This document shows, in pieces, positions 24,925-33,986 of a DNA stretch of 64,000 nt (the first letter of the stretch is position 1; the number at the start of each line of letters is the position of its first letter). Where the stretch lies: positions 1,093,687 through 1,157,686 of the forward strand of contig NZ_CP035425.1 of the NCBI RefSeq assembly GCF_006740685.1. Reading direction: 5' to 3'. The stretch is from Candidatus Nitrosopumilus sp. SW. GTDB taxonomy: Archaea > Thermoproteota > Nitrososphaeria > Nitrososphaerales > Nitrosopumilaceae. The translations under genes and the position numbers were made by a program. A model generated the notes under the pieces. The model did not search any database and had not been told where the DNA came from. It saw only the letters and a program-made list of their open reading frames with translations.

Positions 24925-26206
24925 AATTTTGATTCACCAACTCTATTGTGTCTTTAACAATCTTCTTGCATTTCTCCTCATCATTTGATTCAGCTGATAC
25001 TCTGATGATGTCTTCAGTGTTTGATTTTCTTATCAATACCCAACTGTTCTCATCAATGATTCCTTTGACTCCGTCTAGTGTATTGACTTCAGAATAATCA
25101 CTTGCAAACGTTGAATGTACTTTGTCTATTACTTTGTCATGGAACTGTGCATCAATTGCAGTCTTGTCTCTAATTTGGAAATAACTTTCCATAAAATTCA
25201 AAACTTCGTTAAACTTTGCAGTTCCAAGCATTGATGAAATCAAACCGCTTGTTAGAATTCCTTCTCTGCAATAATTAAACTCCGGTAAAATAAAACCGCC
25301 ACTACTTCCTTCTCCACCAGCTTGTGCATTGTCTTTTATCATCTGTTCAATTACATTTGCTTCTCCAACTTTGGTTCGCTCAACTGTTCCGCCGTTTTCT
25401 TTGATGAACTTTTCAACTGAAACACTTGTGTCGATACTTAACACGAACTTCTTGTATCCTAACTCCAAAGACTTTGCAACTCCCAATCCCAATGTTACAT
25501 CAGGTGTCTGCTTCTTTCCGTTTCTAACTACAACCAATCTATCGCCATCCAAATCAAATGCAAACCCGATCTCTTTTTTTGATGATGCCAAAACAAGGTC
25601 ATCCAAATTATCTGAAGTAGGATCTGGACCTCTGGTGCACCCTTGCAGGTTCTCATTTAACACCTGGACATTACAACCGATTAATTCTAACAATTCAGGC
25701 GCAAATCCTTTTGCAGCCCCGCCTCCAATATCTACTACAACCTCAGGCTGGTTCTCCAAATCTCCTATGATCTTTCTTGCATCTTCAATGTATGATGATA
25801 AAATGTCTTGTTCGCTGCCAATTTTCTGGCTTTTGATCTCTTGTTTTTGGATTATCTGCGGAAGTTCCTTTTCATTTATTCCTCTTCCCTCAATGATGAA
25901 TTTCATTCCATTCCACTCTATTGGATTGTGAGAAGATGAAACAACAATTCCTGCACCATACTTTCTTGCTTCTCTAAAAACTACTGGAGTAGGAACAGTC
26001 TCTAAATTAAAAACATCAATTCCGTTTTTCATCAATGCTGCACTGGCAGTATCTTTTATCATGGAACCTGATGGTCTGGTGTCTTTTCCAATAACACATT
26101 TCTCAGACTTTACCAGTGATGAAAAGTTGTTACAAAATTCTAGTACGTCTTTTAGATTGAGGTCTTCTCCAAATATTCCTCTAATTCCTGAAATTGTTTT
26201 TTTCAA
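24908..26206 (-). CDS. glmM: Phosphoglucosamine/phosphomannomutase family
   Basis: 432 residues. Four-domain alpha-D-phosphohexomutase: the catalytic phosphoserine lies in VSSSHNP, the Mg-binding loop in DLDGDRLVV, the sugar-binding loop in GEGSSGGFI and the phosphate loop in RKSNTEDIIRVSAES. Archaeal members act on glucosamine-1-phosphate or mannose-phosphate; the sequence alone does not fix which. The symbol is provisional. Co-directional with thiL (overlap 17 bp). Confidence 0.85.
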   Translation of the reverse strand: MKKTISGIRGIFGEDLNLKDVLEFCNNFSSLVKSEKCVIGKDTRPSGSMIKDTASAALMKNGIDVFNLETVPTPVVFREARKYGAGIVVSSSHNPIEWNGMKFIIEGRGINEKELPQIIQKQEIKSQKIGSEQDILSSYIEDARKIIGDLENQPEVVVDIGGGAAKGFAPELLELIGCNVQVLNENLQGCTRGPDPTSDNLDDLVLASSKKEIGFAFDLDGDRLVVVRNGKKQTPDVTLGLGVAKSLELGYKKFVLSIDTSVSVEKFIKENGGTVERTKVGEANVIEQMIKDNAQAGGEGSSGGFILPEFNYCREGILTSGLISSMLGTAKFNEVLNFMESYFQIRDKTAIDAQFHDKVIDKVHSTFASDYSEVNTLDGVKGIIDENSWVLIRKSNTEDIIRVSAESNDEEKCKKIVKDTIELVNQNYEQVR

Positions 26207-26259
26207 TCAATCCAACTCAGAAAGGCTTTTTATTAACTCTGATGGCTTTACCCAAACGT

Positions 26260-26333
26260 GCCTTGGTAGCTCAGCCTGGTAGAGCGAACGCCTCGTAAGC
26301 GTTAGGTCGCGGGTTCAGATCCCGTCCGAGGCT
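26260..26333 (+). tRNA. tRNA-Thr (CGU)
   Basis: 74 bases. Acceptor stem GCCTTGG pairs with CCGAGGC (26326-26332); the anticodon stem AACGC/GCGTT encloses loop CTCGTAA with anticodon CGT at 26294-26296. The T-arm has GGGTTCAGATCCC. Discriminator T. No intron. All stems fold well. Confidence 0.95.
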
Positions 26334-26370
26334 TTGTTAATTTTTCAAAAATGTTTGTAAATTGAGAATC

Positions 26371-26448
26371 TTATTCATCAAGGGTTTCGATATCTACTTC
26401 TAGTTCTTTTCCTAAACCTTCCCACCATTGTTTAGTTTGTTCTGTCAT
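26371..26448 (-). CDS. Possible 25-residue small ORF
   Basis: ATG 26448, preceded by a GAGGGGAA purine stretch, reads MTEQTKQWWEGLGKELEVD to TAA at 26371. Polar and acidic, coding potential uncertain. It is the only ORF in the gap 26334-26535 between the tRNA and the small membrane protein. Confidence 0.3.
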   Translation of the reverse strand: MTEQTKQWWEGLGKELEVDIETLDE

Positions 26449-26535
26449 GTTCCCCTCATTAGTAACCTGAAATTCTCCTTTATAGATCTGTCGGTTGATC
26501 AAATGTTGATCAATTACTAGTGTTTTCTAAAATTT

Positions 26536-26721
26536 TTATTCAGTTTCTTCATCACGTTTTCTCTTGAATTTTCTATACATGATTATAGTTAGAGCAGCTC
26601 CTGCACATCCCCAAAACAATGGCGATAAACCAGGTTCAATTGTAGGTTGAAAAGCTCCAACAAAACTTGCAAACATTATAGCTATCAAAACCAATCCGCC
26701 TAATTCTAGCATTTTTGCCAT
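26536..26721 (-). CDS. Small two-helix membrane protein
   Basis: 61 residues, two hydrophobic segments (LVLIAIMFASFVGAF and FWGCAGAALTIIMY) and a basic tail (RKFKRKRDEETE). Divergent from a gene of similar size and layout at 26783 with a comparable loop (IEPGLSPLFW against RFIAPLFY), so the two may be related. Function unknown. Confidence 0.6.
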   Translation of the reverse strand: MAKMLELGGLVLIAIMFASFVGAFQPTIEPGLSPLFWGCAGAALTIIMYRKFKRKRDEETE

Positions 26722-26782
26722 GTTTTCTCTGAGTCTGTGGTGATTTCAAAAAGATATATGGTTTTGTAAATTACATCGAATA

Positions 26783-26989
26783 ATGGACAAGTATCTCACA
26801 GTAATTTTGATTTTTATGATTGTAACTATAGCAATTGCATTTTTCAATCCGTCTACAGGTGAGATGAGATTCATTGCACCGTTATTTTATGGCGGAATAG
26901 CAGGAATAATTATTATTGTCGTTTACAGCTCCTATAAGGAGAAAAAAGAACGACAAAAAGCTAATGCAAAAAGAAGATCTAGAAAATAG
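26783..26989 (+). CDS. Small two-helix membrane protein
   Basis: 68 residues with two hydrophobic segments (TVILIFMIVTIAIAFF and GGIAGIIIIVVYSSY) and a strongly basic C-terminus, probably cytoplasmic. Layout matches the divergent gene at 26536. Function unknown. Confidence 0.6.
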   Translation: MDKYLTVILIFMIVTIAIAFFNPSTGEMRFIAPLFYGGIAGIIIIVVYSSYKEKKERQKANAKRRSRK

Positions 26990-26992
26990 GTC

Positions 26993-27274
26993 TTAGAGTT
27001 CTAAACCAAATGATTCAGCAATACTTGAAAAGTTTGCATAAGATTCCAAATATTGTCTTCCTTTTGGTGTAATTACAAAGGTGTTCTTTCCATCAAATTC
27101 AATTTTGTTGATTAGGCCTGCGCCAGTCAAGTTATCTAAGAATTTGGATAGTCTAGAATGTGATAAATTTGCCTTTGTTAGAAGTGATGTTGTCTTGATG
27201 CCTTCCTGTCCAGACTGTTCAGTAACAGTCAACAAATCAGCTACAATTTGCATACTAGTTCTATAGGAAACCAT
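26993..27274 (-). CDS. Winged-helix transcriptional regulator (small, one domain)
   Basis: 93 residues, one winged-helix domain of the archaeal HTH_45-like type: LLTKANLSHSRLSKFLDNLTGAGLI (recognition helix), a wing with KNTFVITPKG and an acidic end helix (YANFSSIAESFGLEL). A close paralogue is at 37248 with the same layout and ending. Likely a dimeric DNA-binding regulator. Confidence 0.8.
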   Translation of the reverse strand: MVSYRTSMQIVADLLTVTEQSGQEGIKTTSLLTKANLSHSRLSKFLDNLTGAGLINKIEFDGKNTFVITPKGRQYLESYANFSSIAESFGLEL

Positions 27275-27356
27275 ACGTAGTCTATTCTAAAACTCAGATA
27301 TAAGGGTATTACCATCTTTCAGTTCAGATAAATAATCTCTAGCCTAGTTATCACCA

Positions 27357-27935
27357 ATGTCTGCAATTCCATGGTTTGATGACTTTGAAGGTGTTGCTTA
27401 CAGGTATTATGATCTTCGCATGAATGTTGTCCCCTTGGTCTCTGACAGAAAAGAGTCTGCATCTATTTGGCATGACACCATTCGTTACTGGGTAGATCCA
27501 TCAATTAAGATCAGATTTGTCGAGATCGGTGATCAATACTGGTTTATCATGGGCGCTGACTCCCAAAAACCTGACACGAACATGTCCTTCTTCAAAGTTT
27601 TACACAAGTCTGAAAATTATGATCGATTCAAGAAAGGTCACGGTGGAGAAGCATATTTGAGATTAGGAACATATGCACAAAAGTCTCTTAATGAAGTAAA
27701 AAAAGATGCATTGTGCAATTGCGGTCATGAAGCAGTAGATCATGATGAAAATGATGAGGATGTATGTCTGTATAACAAATGTGATTGCAAAAAGTTCTCT
27801 ACTTTTCAGGTAAACTTGTTGAAAAGAAAGAAAACAATTACTGATATTAAATTCCTTGAAGAAAAAGATGTAAAAGATGATCCACTTGTCTGGAATTGTT
27901 TTAATGCAAATAAATTCTCAAAAGAGAAAAACTAG
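27357..27935 (+). CDS. Hypothetical protein with Cys/His cluster
   Basis: 192 residues. N-terminal alpha/beta part (IPWFDDFEGVAYRYYDLRM, KIRFVEIGDQYWFIMGAD), then a probable zinc site with CNCGHEAVDHD and CLYNKCDCKK (four to five Cys plus His). Converges with the zinc protein at 27932, overlapping by 4 bp. Family not recognised. Confidence 0.6.
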   Translation: MSAIPWFDDFEGVAYRYYDLRMNVVPLVSDRKESASIWHDTIRYWVDPSIKIRFVEIGDQYWFIMGADSQKPDTNMSFFKVLHKSENYDRFKKGHGGEAYLRLGTYAQKSLNEVKKDALCNCGHEAVDHDENDEDVCLYNKCDCKKFSTFQVNLLKRKKTITDIKFLEEKDVKDDPLVWNCFNANKFSKEKN

Positions 27936-28135
27936 TCCAAGTGTTTGTTTACTCTAACGTGATCTCCAGGATAATAATCGTGAAGTTTTTTTGAATAACA
28001 ATCTCCGCAAAGTGTGCCTTCAATTCCCCACTCTTTCATTGCTTTGAATTGAAGTTTAACTTCTTGACTGCATATTGCACATTTTTCTTTTAATCCCAAA
28101 GTGTTTCTGCTCTCTTTAATCAATATAAAAAACAT
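27932..28135 (-). CDS. Small zinc-ribbon protein
   Basis: 67 residues with two C-x2-C pairs (CAICSQEV and CGDCYSKK) about 24 apart, a four-Cys zinc ribbon or knuckle. The N-terminal 13 residues are hydrophobic and a later TTG could be the true start. No partner domain. Possibly binds nucleic acid or another protein. Confidence 0.55.
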   Translation of the reverse strand: MFFILIKESRNTLGLKEKCAICSQEVKLQFKAMKEWGIEGTLCGDCYSKKLHDYYPGDHVRVNKHLD

Positions 28136-28190
28136 TCTCGAGTGCTAGATGAAAATTATGTTAAATACCACTTGTTTTTATGAAATTTAG

Positions 28191-28250
28191 GTAGCAGTCT
28201 GACCAATGTAAACCTCCTGCAAGATTTTTACTTGGTTGGACTCTGCCTAC
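28191..28250. other. Intergenic imperfect hairpin, possible RNA element
   Basis: Bases 28191-28206 and 28232-28250 form about 16 pairs (GTAG/CTAC, CAG/CTG, then TCTGACCAA with TTGGTTGGA including two G:U) with small bulges, and an inner GTAAA/TTTAC pair lies below the loop. It starts 5 bp after the stop of the AIPR gene (minus strand), so could be its 3' end structure, or a small RNA on either strand. Confidence 0.4.
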
Positions 28251-28255
28251 TAGAA

Positions 28256-30007
28256 TTACAATAAACTGTTTGTTAGTTTCTTTAGTGCCAAGATTTCGTC
28301 TTCTTCTTGCCTGATTTTTTTATCAATTACTCTGAGCATTGTGTCATTCCAGACGTGTTGAGAAAAGAAATTGTGCTTTGTGTTTGCCATCTCTATCTCG
28401 TCATCAACCACTGTGTCTTCGAGAAATTTTGTCACAATTACATCTGCAAGTTTCAAAATTCTAGAATTTAGTTTGAAACTGCGGAAAATTGGCTCGATTT
28501 TCCTAATGTCTCCCTTGAAATCTCCCTTTGATTCCAAAATTTTCTTGTGTAAAATTCTAAAGTATACTGCAACATAGAACAATGTCGCATATCTTTTTGT
28601 CTTGTGACCTCCCTTCTTTCCATACTTTAGTGACTTTTTTGCATATTCTTTTACCAGATATGGATACAACAAGATTCTGTAATCGTCTTTTAGATTGTCA
28701 TTGAAGATATCGTCATACTTGCTGCCTCTTGGAAGAAACTGAGCTGGTGAACTGTATGCTTCAGTTGGTCTTTGTTCAATTCCTGCAACTAGAGATTGAA
28801 TTGCATCTTTTGCAACAATTACTTTTTTGTGATTGTCTGGAAGATAATTGTTGTATGTAGAATCTCCTGCATACTCGCATTGTTTTGATTTTGATTTTGT
28901 ATCAAAAGAACCTGCTTGAATTTCATAAAAGTAACCGCAGTTTTTTAATTGTGATTTGATTGATTTGTGAAAATCCATCAAAGAGACTAGATCTTTTCCT
29001 CTGACAGAGTTTTGTGAGTTTCTATATTTTGTAATGTTGTTTTGTTCTTGCTCATCATCTGCTTTGATTATTGTAACTGTCATGGAGCCGTCCATGTTTT
29101 TTGTTCTCTTTGAATGATCAAGTATGGAATTTGATGTTTGAGCACCGTTTACTATTTGTGGTGCATGAAGCTCAATCATGTTCTCCCCTAGTTCTGAAAA
29201 ATCACTTACCACAATTGTTATTCCGTTATTGTAAAAGAAGAATTTGTTTGGATTACTTTGCAATGTCTCTCGTAATCCCTTGTTAACTGTAGTCTTGAAC
29301 TGCATCCACTGTCTGATGTTTGATTCAAACACATAGTCTCTGTTCCTGCTTACAAATTCTGTTAGTTCACGCAGTTTAAGAATTCCTAGTATGGTGTTCT
29401 CATGTCTAAGCATCTTTTCTAGTCTTATTGATGATTTTTTTCCTGCTGCTGGTTTCTTTATCCTGTCCCATAATCTTTGAATGATTTTTTCCTCATCAAT
29501 TACTTCTACTAGATCATCATGATAGTCTACTTTTTGGTCAGTTACATAGCAGCATTTTACTTTGAGATTCTTTTCCTTTATCTTTGTGACAAGTTGAGCC
29601 AGCTCTGGTCTCATCTTTGTGACGTCTTTTGTAAGCAGTCTTTTTGCATCTTCTTTGAATTTTGCAATTGCTTCAAGTGAATGTGATGTACCATATTTTG
29701 ATTGAAATAATCTAACTGTATTATCTGAAAAGTCTACTGGCAAGTATGCATCAATGCCTAGATCGTTTGCACCATCTACAATTGCATCTGCTGCATCGTC
29801 TTCTGTGGCCTCAAAGACTCGTGTTAATATCCATTGAAGAAAATTGTTTCCTTTCTCAACGTCGCTTTTAGAGTTCTCAGCATACTCGTGTATGCTTTCT
29901 CTGATATTTTCTTCAAATCCTTCTAGAGGTGGACTGGAATTTTTTTGAACTAATAGTGTATGTGATCCAGGTATGTATTCTAGTAACCCGTTTCCATTTT
30001 GTGACAT
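28256..30007 (-). CDS. AIPR-family abortive-infection protein with Mrr-like nuclease motif
   Basis: 583 residues. The central part has the AIPR (PF10592) hallmarks FFFYNNGITIVV and APQIVNGAQTSNSIL. The N-terminal domain has a candidate PD-(D/E)xK nuclease core: GANDLGIDAY (Asp86) followed by VRLFQSKYG (Gln102, Lys104), the D...QxK form found in Mrr enzymes. AIPR proteins act in bacterial abortive phage resistance; the role in an archaeon is inferred. Not next to a restriction or CRISPR gene; a zinc protein and a copper protein flank it. A TATA-like AAATATAT lies about 22 bp upstream. Confidence 0.8.
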   Translation of the reverse strand: MSQNGNGLLEYIPGSHTLLVQKNSSPPLEGFEENIRESIHEYAENSKSDVEKGNNFLQWILTRVFEATEDDAADAIVDGANDLGIDAYLPVDFSDNTVRLFQSKYGTSHSLEAIAKFKEDAKRLLTKDVTKMRPELAQLVTKIKEKNLKVKCCYVTDQKVDYHDDLVEVIDEEKIIQRLWDRIKKPAAGKKSSIRLEKMLRHENTILGILKLRELTEFVSRNRDYVFESNIRQWMQFKTTVNKGLRETLQSNPNKFFFYNNGITIVVSDFSELGENMIELHAPQIVNGAQTSNSILDHSKRTKNMDGSMTVTIIKADDEQEQNNITKYRNSQNSVRGKDLVSLMDFHKSIKSQLKNCGYFYEIQAGSFDTKSKSKQCEYAGDSTYNNYLPDNHKKVIVAKDAIQSLVAGIEQRPTEAYSSPAQFLPRGSKYDDIFNDNLKDDYRILLYPYLVKEYAKKSLKYGKKGGHKTKRYATLFYVAVYFRILHKKILESKGDFKGDIRKIEPIFRSFKLNSRILKLADVIVTKFLEDTVVDDEIEMANTKHNFFSQHVWNDTMLRVIDKKIRQEEDEILALKKLTNSLL

Positions 30008-30081
30008 TTACTTTTCTAATATGCTATATATTTAGAGACTTGGGTAACTATGTAATAACTCGGTTTTGGATGTGAAAAGAT

Positions 30082-30537
30082 TTGAATAAAAAAATAATTG
30101 CAACTAGCATAATTGGAATCGCAATCATAGTGTCTCTAGCTGTTGCATTTTCAACTGGAGTAGAGCCACAACCAGAGCCTGATTCTGAATCTAATACAAC
30201 AACTTATTCAATGCAAGGAGTTTTGAAATCTGACGTAATGACTGGCGGCGATGTCATAATGCCAACCAAAGTATCTCGACCTGGATGTGAGGAGACTGAT
30301 AGATGCTACATCCCATCTGAAATCAGAATTGCTGTTGGCGAATCTGTAACCTGGGTAAATGAGGATTCAGCATTTCATAGTGTCACATCTGGATTCTATG
30401 ATGAACCAATAGATCTTTTTGATAGCGGATATCTGGATCCTTTTGAATCATACACACTAACTTTTGATGAAACAGGAACTTTTGATTATTTTTGTACTTT
30501 ACATCCTTGGATGGAAGGACAAGTTATTGTGGAGTAA
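30082..30537 (+). CDS. Amicyanin/plastocyanin-like membrane-anchored copper protein
   Basis: 151 residues, TTG start, shorter than the relatives at 5715 and 7993 because the stalk is reduced. N-terminal anchor (4-24), then a cupredoxin with His99 (AFHSVTSG), Cys138, His141 and Met144 in FCTLHPWM, plus the GCEETDRC pair (69/75). Type 1 copper expected, facing outside. Its stop abuts the tRNA-Cys gene on the other strand. Confidence 0.87.
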   Translation: MNKKIIATSIIGIAIIVSLAVAFSTGVEPQPEPDSESNTTTYSMQGVLKSDVMTGGDVIMPTKVSRPGCEETDRCYIPSEIRIAVGESVTWVNEDSAFHSVTSGFYDEPIDLFDSGYLDPFESYTLTFDETGTFDYFCTLHPWMEGQVIVE

Positions 30538-30609
30538 AGGTACCCGAGGGAGTCGAACCCCCTTGTATAGGCTTTGCAGGCCCACGCATAACCGTTCTGC
30601 CAGAGTACC
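30538..30609 (-). tRNA. tRNA-Cys (GCA)
   Basis: 72 bases on the minus strand. Acceptor GGTACTC pairs with GGGTACC (one G:U), anticodon stem TGGGC/GCCTA with loop CTGCAAA, anticodon GCA, T-arm GGGGG-TTCGACT-CCCTC. Discriminator T, as expected for tRNA-Cys. Confidence 0.93.
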
Positions 30610-30660
30610 GTTTTGAAAAACACAAAATGAACAATTAAACTCTTGTGATGATATCTTGCT

Positions 30661-31635
30661 CTATCTTAGATTTGTCTCGAAAAATTCTATAGTTTTTTGC
30701 CATGCATCCATTGATGCCTCAGGTGCATAACGTTCTCCTGAAGGATTTGCAAATGCGTGGTCTACTCCTGGATAGATGTGAATATCGTTAGTGATTCCCA
30801 CTTCATTTAATGCAGATTCGAATTCATTTACTTGCTTGGGTGGAATTCCTTGATCAAGTTCTGCAAAGATTCCAAGTATTGGCCAATCAATTGAGGACAA
30901 TGTTTGAGGTTCTGTAACTAGTCTTCCATAGTAAATTACTGTTGCATCCATGTCTTCATTGTTTAGTGCAAGATTAAGTGACTGTTGTCCTCCAAAACAC
31001 CATCCAATAGAACCAATTTTTTCTGGAGAGTATTGCTCTTGGATGTATTGTGTTGCAACATTCATGTTTTCAATTCCGTTTTGCTTATCAAATGAACCTA
31101 CCAATTGACGAGCTTCGTCTGATGTTGTAGCTACTTTTCCATCATACAAGTCAACTGCAAATACAACATATCCATGTGATGCAAGTTTTTCTGCCATGTC
31201 TTTGACGTTATCATTTAGTCCCCACCACTCGTGAATCATTATTACTGCAGGATATTGCCCATCAGCTGCTGGCTTTGCCAAATAACCCTTTGAGTTTTGA
31301 AAATACTCTACACTAATTGTATCTACTGAGAATTCTCCCAATTCAAAAATCTCCGAGTTGTTATTCTCATTTGTATAGTCTGGTAGGATGTGGACTGCCC
31401 ATCCTCGCTGAATTAATTTTTCAACTGATGATGGCTTGATGCATGCTGGCTGACCATTTGATAATTTCAACACTAATTCAAGGCCTTCTGTACATGTAAC
31501 CTTGGAAGGTTCAGTACCTTCTTGAATCTGCTTTAATGGTGGAGGAAAATATGCAATTGCATCTGCATTGTTGTAAATTTGTGATGAGAAAAACAACAAT
31601 GAGACTGCAATTATTCCAAAAAGAAAACTCTTCAC
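30661..31635 (-). CDS. Exported dienelactone-hydrolase-family protein
   Basis: 324 residues. A signal peptide (SFLFGIIAVSLLFFSSQI, cleavage near NADA) is followed by a 75-residue domain with two Cys, then an alpha/beta hydrolase of the dienelactone-hydrolase family: nucleophile Cys in IGWCFGGQQS, Asp in FAELDQG and His in GVDHAFANP. Substrate unknown. Likely outside the cytoplasm. DLH members hydrolyse ester or lactone bonds. Confidence 0.85.
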   Translation of the reverse strand: MKSFLFGIIAVSLLFFSSQIYNNADAIAYFPPPLKQIQEGTEPSKVTCTEGLELVLKLSNGQPACIKPSSVEKLIQRGWAVHILPDYTNENNNSEIFELGEFSVDTISVEYFQNSKGYLAKPAADGQYPAVIMIHEWWGLNDNVKDMAEKLASHGYVVFAVDLYDGKVATTSDEARQLVGSFDKQNGIENMNVATQYIQEQYSPEKIGSIGWCFGGQQSLNLALNNEDMDATVIYYGRLVTEPQTLSSIDWPILGIFAELDQGIPPKQVNEFESALNEVGITNDIHIYPGVDHAFANPSGERYAPEASMDAWQKTIEFFETNLR

Positions 31636-31739
31636 AATTTCTTGTATGTGATTCTAAGATTTAACCTATTTTGCAAAAAAGATTCAAACTCCCACTTGTA
31701 ACTTCTTTTGAAGGATACATATCCAATTTTGTACGTCAA

Positions 31740-31997
31740 ATGTGGTCTTTGTTTTTATTATCTATTTTTACTAGAATCTATAGATTGAAGATTATTATAA
31801 AAAATGGTGAATCAGTTGACGTTTTTTCTGATGCCAGTGACGTCTCTGTTCTTCCAAAAAGCAAACTAGTTAGAACCTTTAATGAAGATGGTTCTTTGAA
31901 TGAAGAATTCAAACTCGTTGACAAAAAAATTGAGTTGAATGATGATCTTGATAACGATAAAACTGAAATTATCGTAACCTTGGATGTTAGAAAATAA
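31740..31997 (+). CDS. Small hypothetical protein
   Basis: 85 residues from ATG 31740, with an N-terminal hydrophobic-basic helix (SLFLLSIFTRIYRLKIIIK) and a beta-rich acidic C-terminus (NDDLDNDKTEIIVTLDV). The open frame extends to a TTG at 31671. No family recognised. Confidence 0.4.
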   Translation: MWSLFLLSIFTRIYRLKIIIKNGESVDVFSDASDVSVLPKSKLVRTFNEDGSLNEEFKLVDKKIELNDDLDNDKTEIIVTLDVRK

Positions 31998-32131
31998 TAA
32001 TTCAACATGAATGATGTTAGTTAAAATAGCAACACATCCACTTCTTTCATTTTTAGTTCTAAAACTGGCTCAAACCTCTAAAAACTAGAATCTAAAAATA
32101 TGGTTCAAAATTATTTAGATTAGAAGAAAAG

Positions 32132-33133
32132 ATGACATCAATTGATAAAGCAGCAATTTTTTGGTCTATAGGAATTGTTGCAATAGGCGTAGCATTTGCA
32201 TCTTATGGACTTTATTCTCCAACACCCTATACTGTTGATTACCAGGACGTTTCGCCAAAAATTTTACATGATTCTGTATTTTTTACTCTACAAGGACAGG
32301 ATTCTGTAGGAAACATTGATGGAGATATTTTTGATGCAGGGCCAAAGATGACTTATGTTTCTACATCTAAAGATGGTAAGTTGATTTTAGCTACTAGCAG
32401 TGCAAGTGATAGTGTTTTTGCATATGACTCTAAAGGAAACAAATTATCTGAAATTACTGTTGGAAAAACACCAAAAGGTGTAAAGATTCATCCTACTCTA
32501 GACATTGCTTTTGTTGCAAATGAAAATTCTGGCACCGTTGGTGTTATTGATCTAAAAACATGGAAACTAACCAAAGAAATTCCTGTTGGCAAAATACCTC
32601 ACAATATTGTTTTTCATCCTAATGGAATTACTGCCTATGTTACAATTCAGGGAGGTGATGAGATTGCAATAATTGATGTTTCATCATTAACTAAAACAAA
32701 CTCAATTCCTGTAGGTACATTACCTCATAATCTAGACATTACTTCTGATGGAAAACATCTGTTTGTGACAAATATTGGAACAAATGATGTTGCAGTAATT
32801 GATTTGATTGATAACACAATCATCAAAAGAATTTCTGTTAGTACTGGACATCATGGTATTGACATTCCTCCTTTTGGGAACAAAATTTTTGTTTCTGGAA
32901 TAGGTGATGATAAGATAAATGTGATTGATGCCACTTCTCTAGAATTAATTAAACAAATTCAGGTGGGAAAAGGACCCCATGGATTAAGATCTGATCAAAA
33001 TTCTAACAATTTGTATGTTGGAGTAACGCAGACAAATGAAATTGTAGTTATTGATACTGATAGTTTGACTATAGAAGAGAGAATATCTCCTGGTAAAACT
33101 CCATTTTGGATTGCAATTCCTGGAAACCCATAA
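32132..33133 (+). CDS. Membrane-anchored YVTN/NHL-type beta-propeller protein
   Basis: 333 residues. N-terminal anchor (about 10-28: FWSIGIVAIGVAFASY), then seven YVTN-type blades with repeated motifs such as VFAYDSKGN, KGVKIHPTLDIAFVANENSGTV, IAIIDVSSL, HLFVTNIGTNDV and GPHGL. Such propellers mediate protein interaction or binding at the cell surface. Related extracellular propeller proteins are common in thaumarchaea. No catalytic site visible. Confidence 0.8.
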   Translation: MTSIDKAAIFWSIGIVAIGVAFASYGLYSPTPYTVDYQDVSPKILHDSVFFTLQGQDSVGNIDGDIFDAGPKMTYVSTSKDGKLILATSSASDSVFAYDSKGNKLSEITVGKTPKGVKIHPTLDIAFVANENSGTVGVIDLKTWKLTKEIPVGKIPHNIVFHPNGITAYVTIQGGDEIAIIDVSSLTKTNSIPVGTLPHNLDITSDGKHLFVTNIGTNDVAVIDLIDNTIIKRISVSTGHHGIDIPPFGNKIFVSGIGDDKINVIDATSLELIKQIQVGKGPHGLRSDQNSNNLYVGVTQTNEIVVIDTDSLTIEERISPGKTPFWIAIPGNP

Positions 33134-33267
33134 CCTAACTGCCAAAACTAGTTTCTCGATGATTTTTTCACATCTGCATCCGTTTTTCACCTTGAAAAAT
33201 ATCTGTCTCTAAAGATTCTGATCTTTTCTTCTTTATTGTTAAATATGATAATTTGGCAATTTTTTTT

Positions 33268-33552
33268 GTGACTAGAACACACAACAAAAAATCTGTTGCC
33301 CTGACCGCCATAATGGCACTAGTTGTCTTGATGGCATTGGGAATCACTGATGTATTTGGTGATCATGAAGCAGATACCCTAGTTCACGAGTTTGGAGAGC
33401 TTCTAGAAGGTGTTGAAGCAGAGATTCTAAAAATTCCAAATGATATAGGATCTTCTATAAACACATCTGATACGATGCAAACTGAAAAAATCTTATCCCA
33501 AGTTGCATATCTTGAAGCCTTTGACGAAGTAATTCGCTCACAAATTCTCTAA
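33268..33552 (+). CDS. Exported hypothetical protein
   Basis: 94 residues from GTG 33268, which lies about 26 bp after a TTAAATAT box (33239); an upstream TTG (33253) is an alternative. Signal peptide (ALTAIMALVVLMALGITDVFG) then an acidic helical domain. Function unknown. Confidence 0.5.
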   Translation: MTRTHNKKSVALTAIMALVVLMALGITDVFGDHEADTLVHEFGELLEGVEAEILKIPNDIGSSINTSDTMQTEKILSQVAYLEAFDEVIRSQIL

Positions 33553-33667
33553 AGTACTCGGTAGAATTTCCCTAGTGGAAACTAAATTTTGAGTACTTGA
33601 TTTTACATTAATTTTTTTAATAACAAGTACTCTATCCCACATTTTTTCTGTTTGATTGATTCTTGGA

Positions 33668-33889
33668 CTAGAATTTGTTAAATGGTTTTGAAGCCAATTT
33701 CACGTCTTCACCTTTGACAGTTTTTCTACCTGCGTGAGAAGCCATATCTACTGCACTTTTAGCAATACCATTTGCCACTTCTTCAATAACTCTTCTTAAT
33801 TCGTCTGCAGACTCATCGCTGACTCTTTCAGCACCTGCTTTTTTTAGAATTCTATACATTGCAGATAGACCCAATTCTGATGATTTCAT
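33668..33889 (-). CDS. Archaeal histone (HMf family)
   Basis: 73 residues, a single histone fold: GLSAMYRILKKAGAERVSDESADELRRVIEEVANGIAKSAVDMA, then the third helix (HAGRKTVKGEDVKLASK), without tails. The loop pairs AGAERVS and GRKTVKGED match DNA-contacting loops. Forms dimers that wrap DNA. The Lys-rich proteins at 7657, 11433, 11825, 15117 and 20354 may be further nucleoid proteins. Confidence 0.92.
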   Translation of the reverse strand: MKSSELGLSAMYRILKKAGAERVSDESADELRRVIEEVANGIAKSAVDMASHAGRKTVKGEDVKLASKPFNKF

Positions 33890-33986
33890 GAATTTTGTTT
33901 TAATTTTTTGTGAAAAAAGATAATGAGTGAAAAAATATCACTAAGGAATCGATTTATACAGACTATTTTAAGAATTGATCAAGAAA

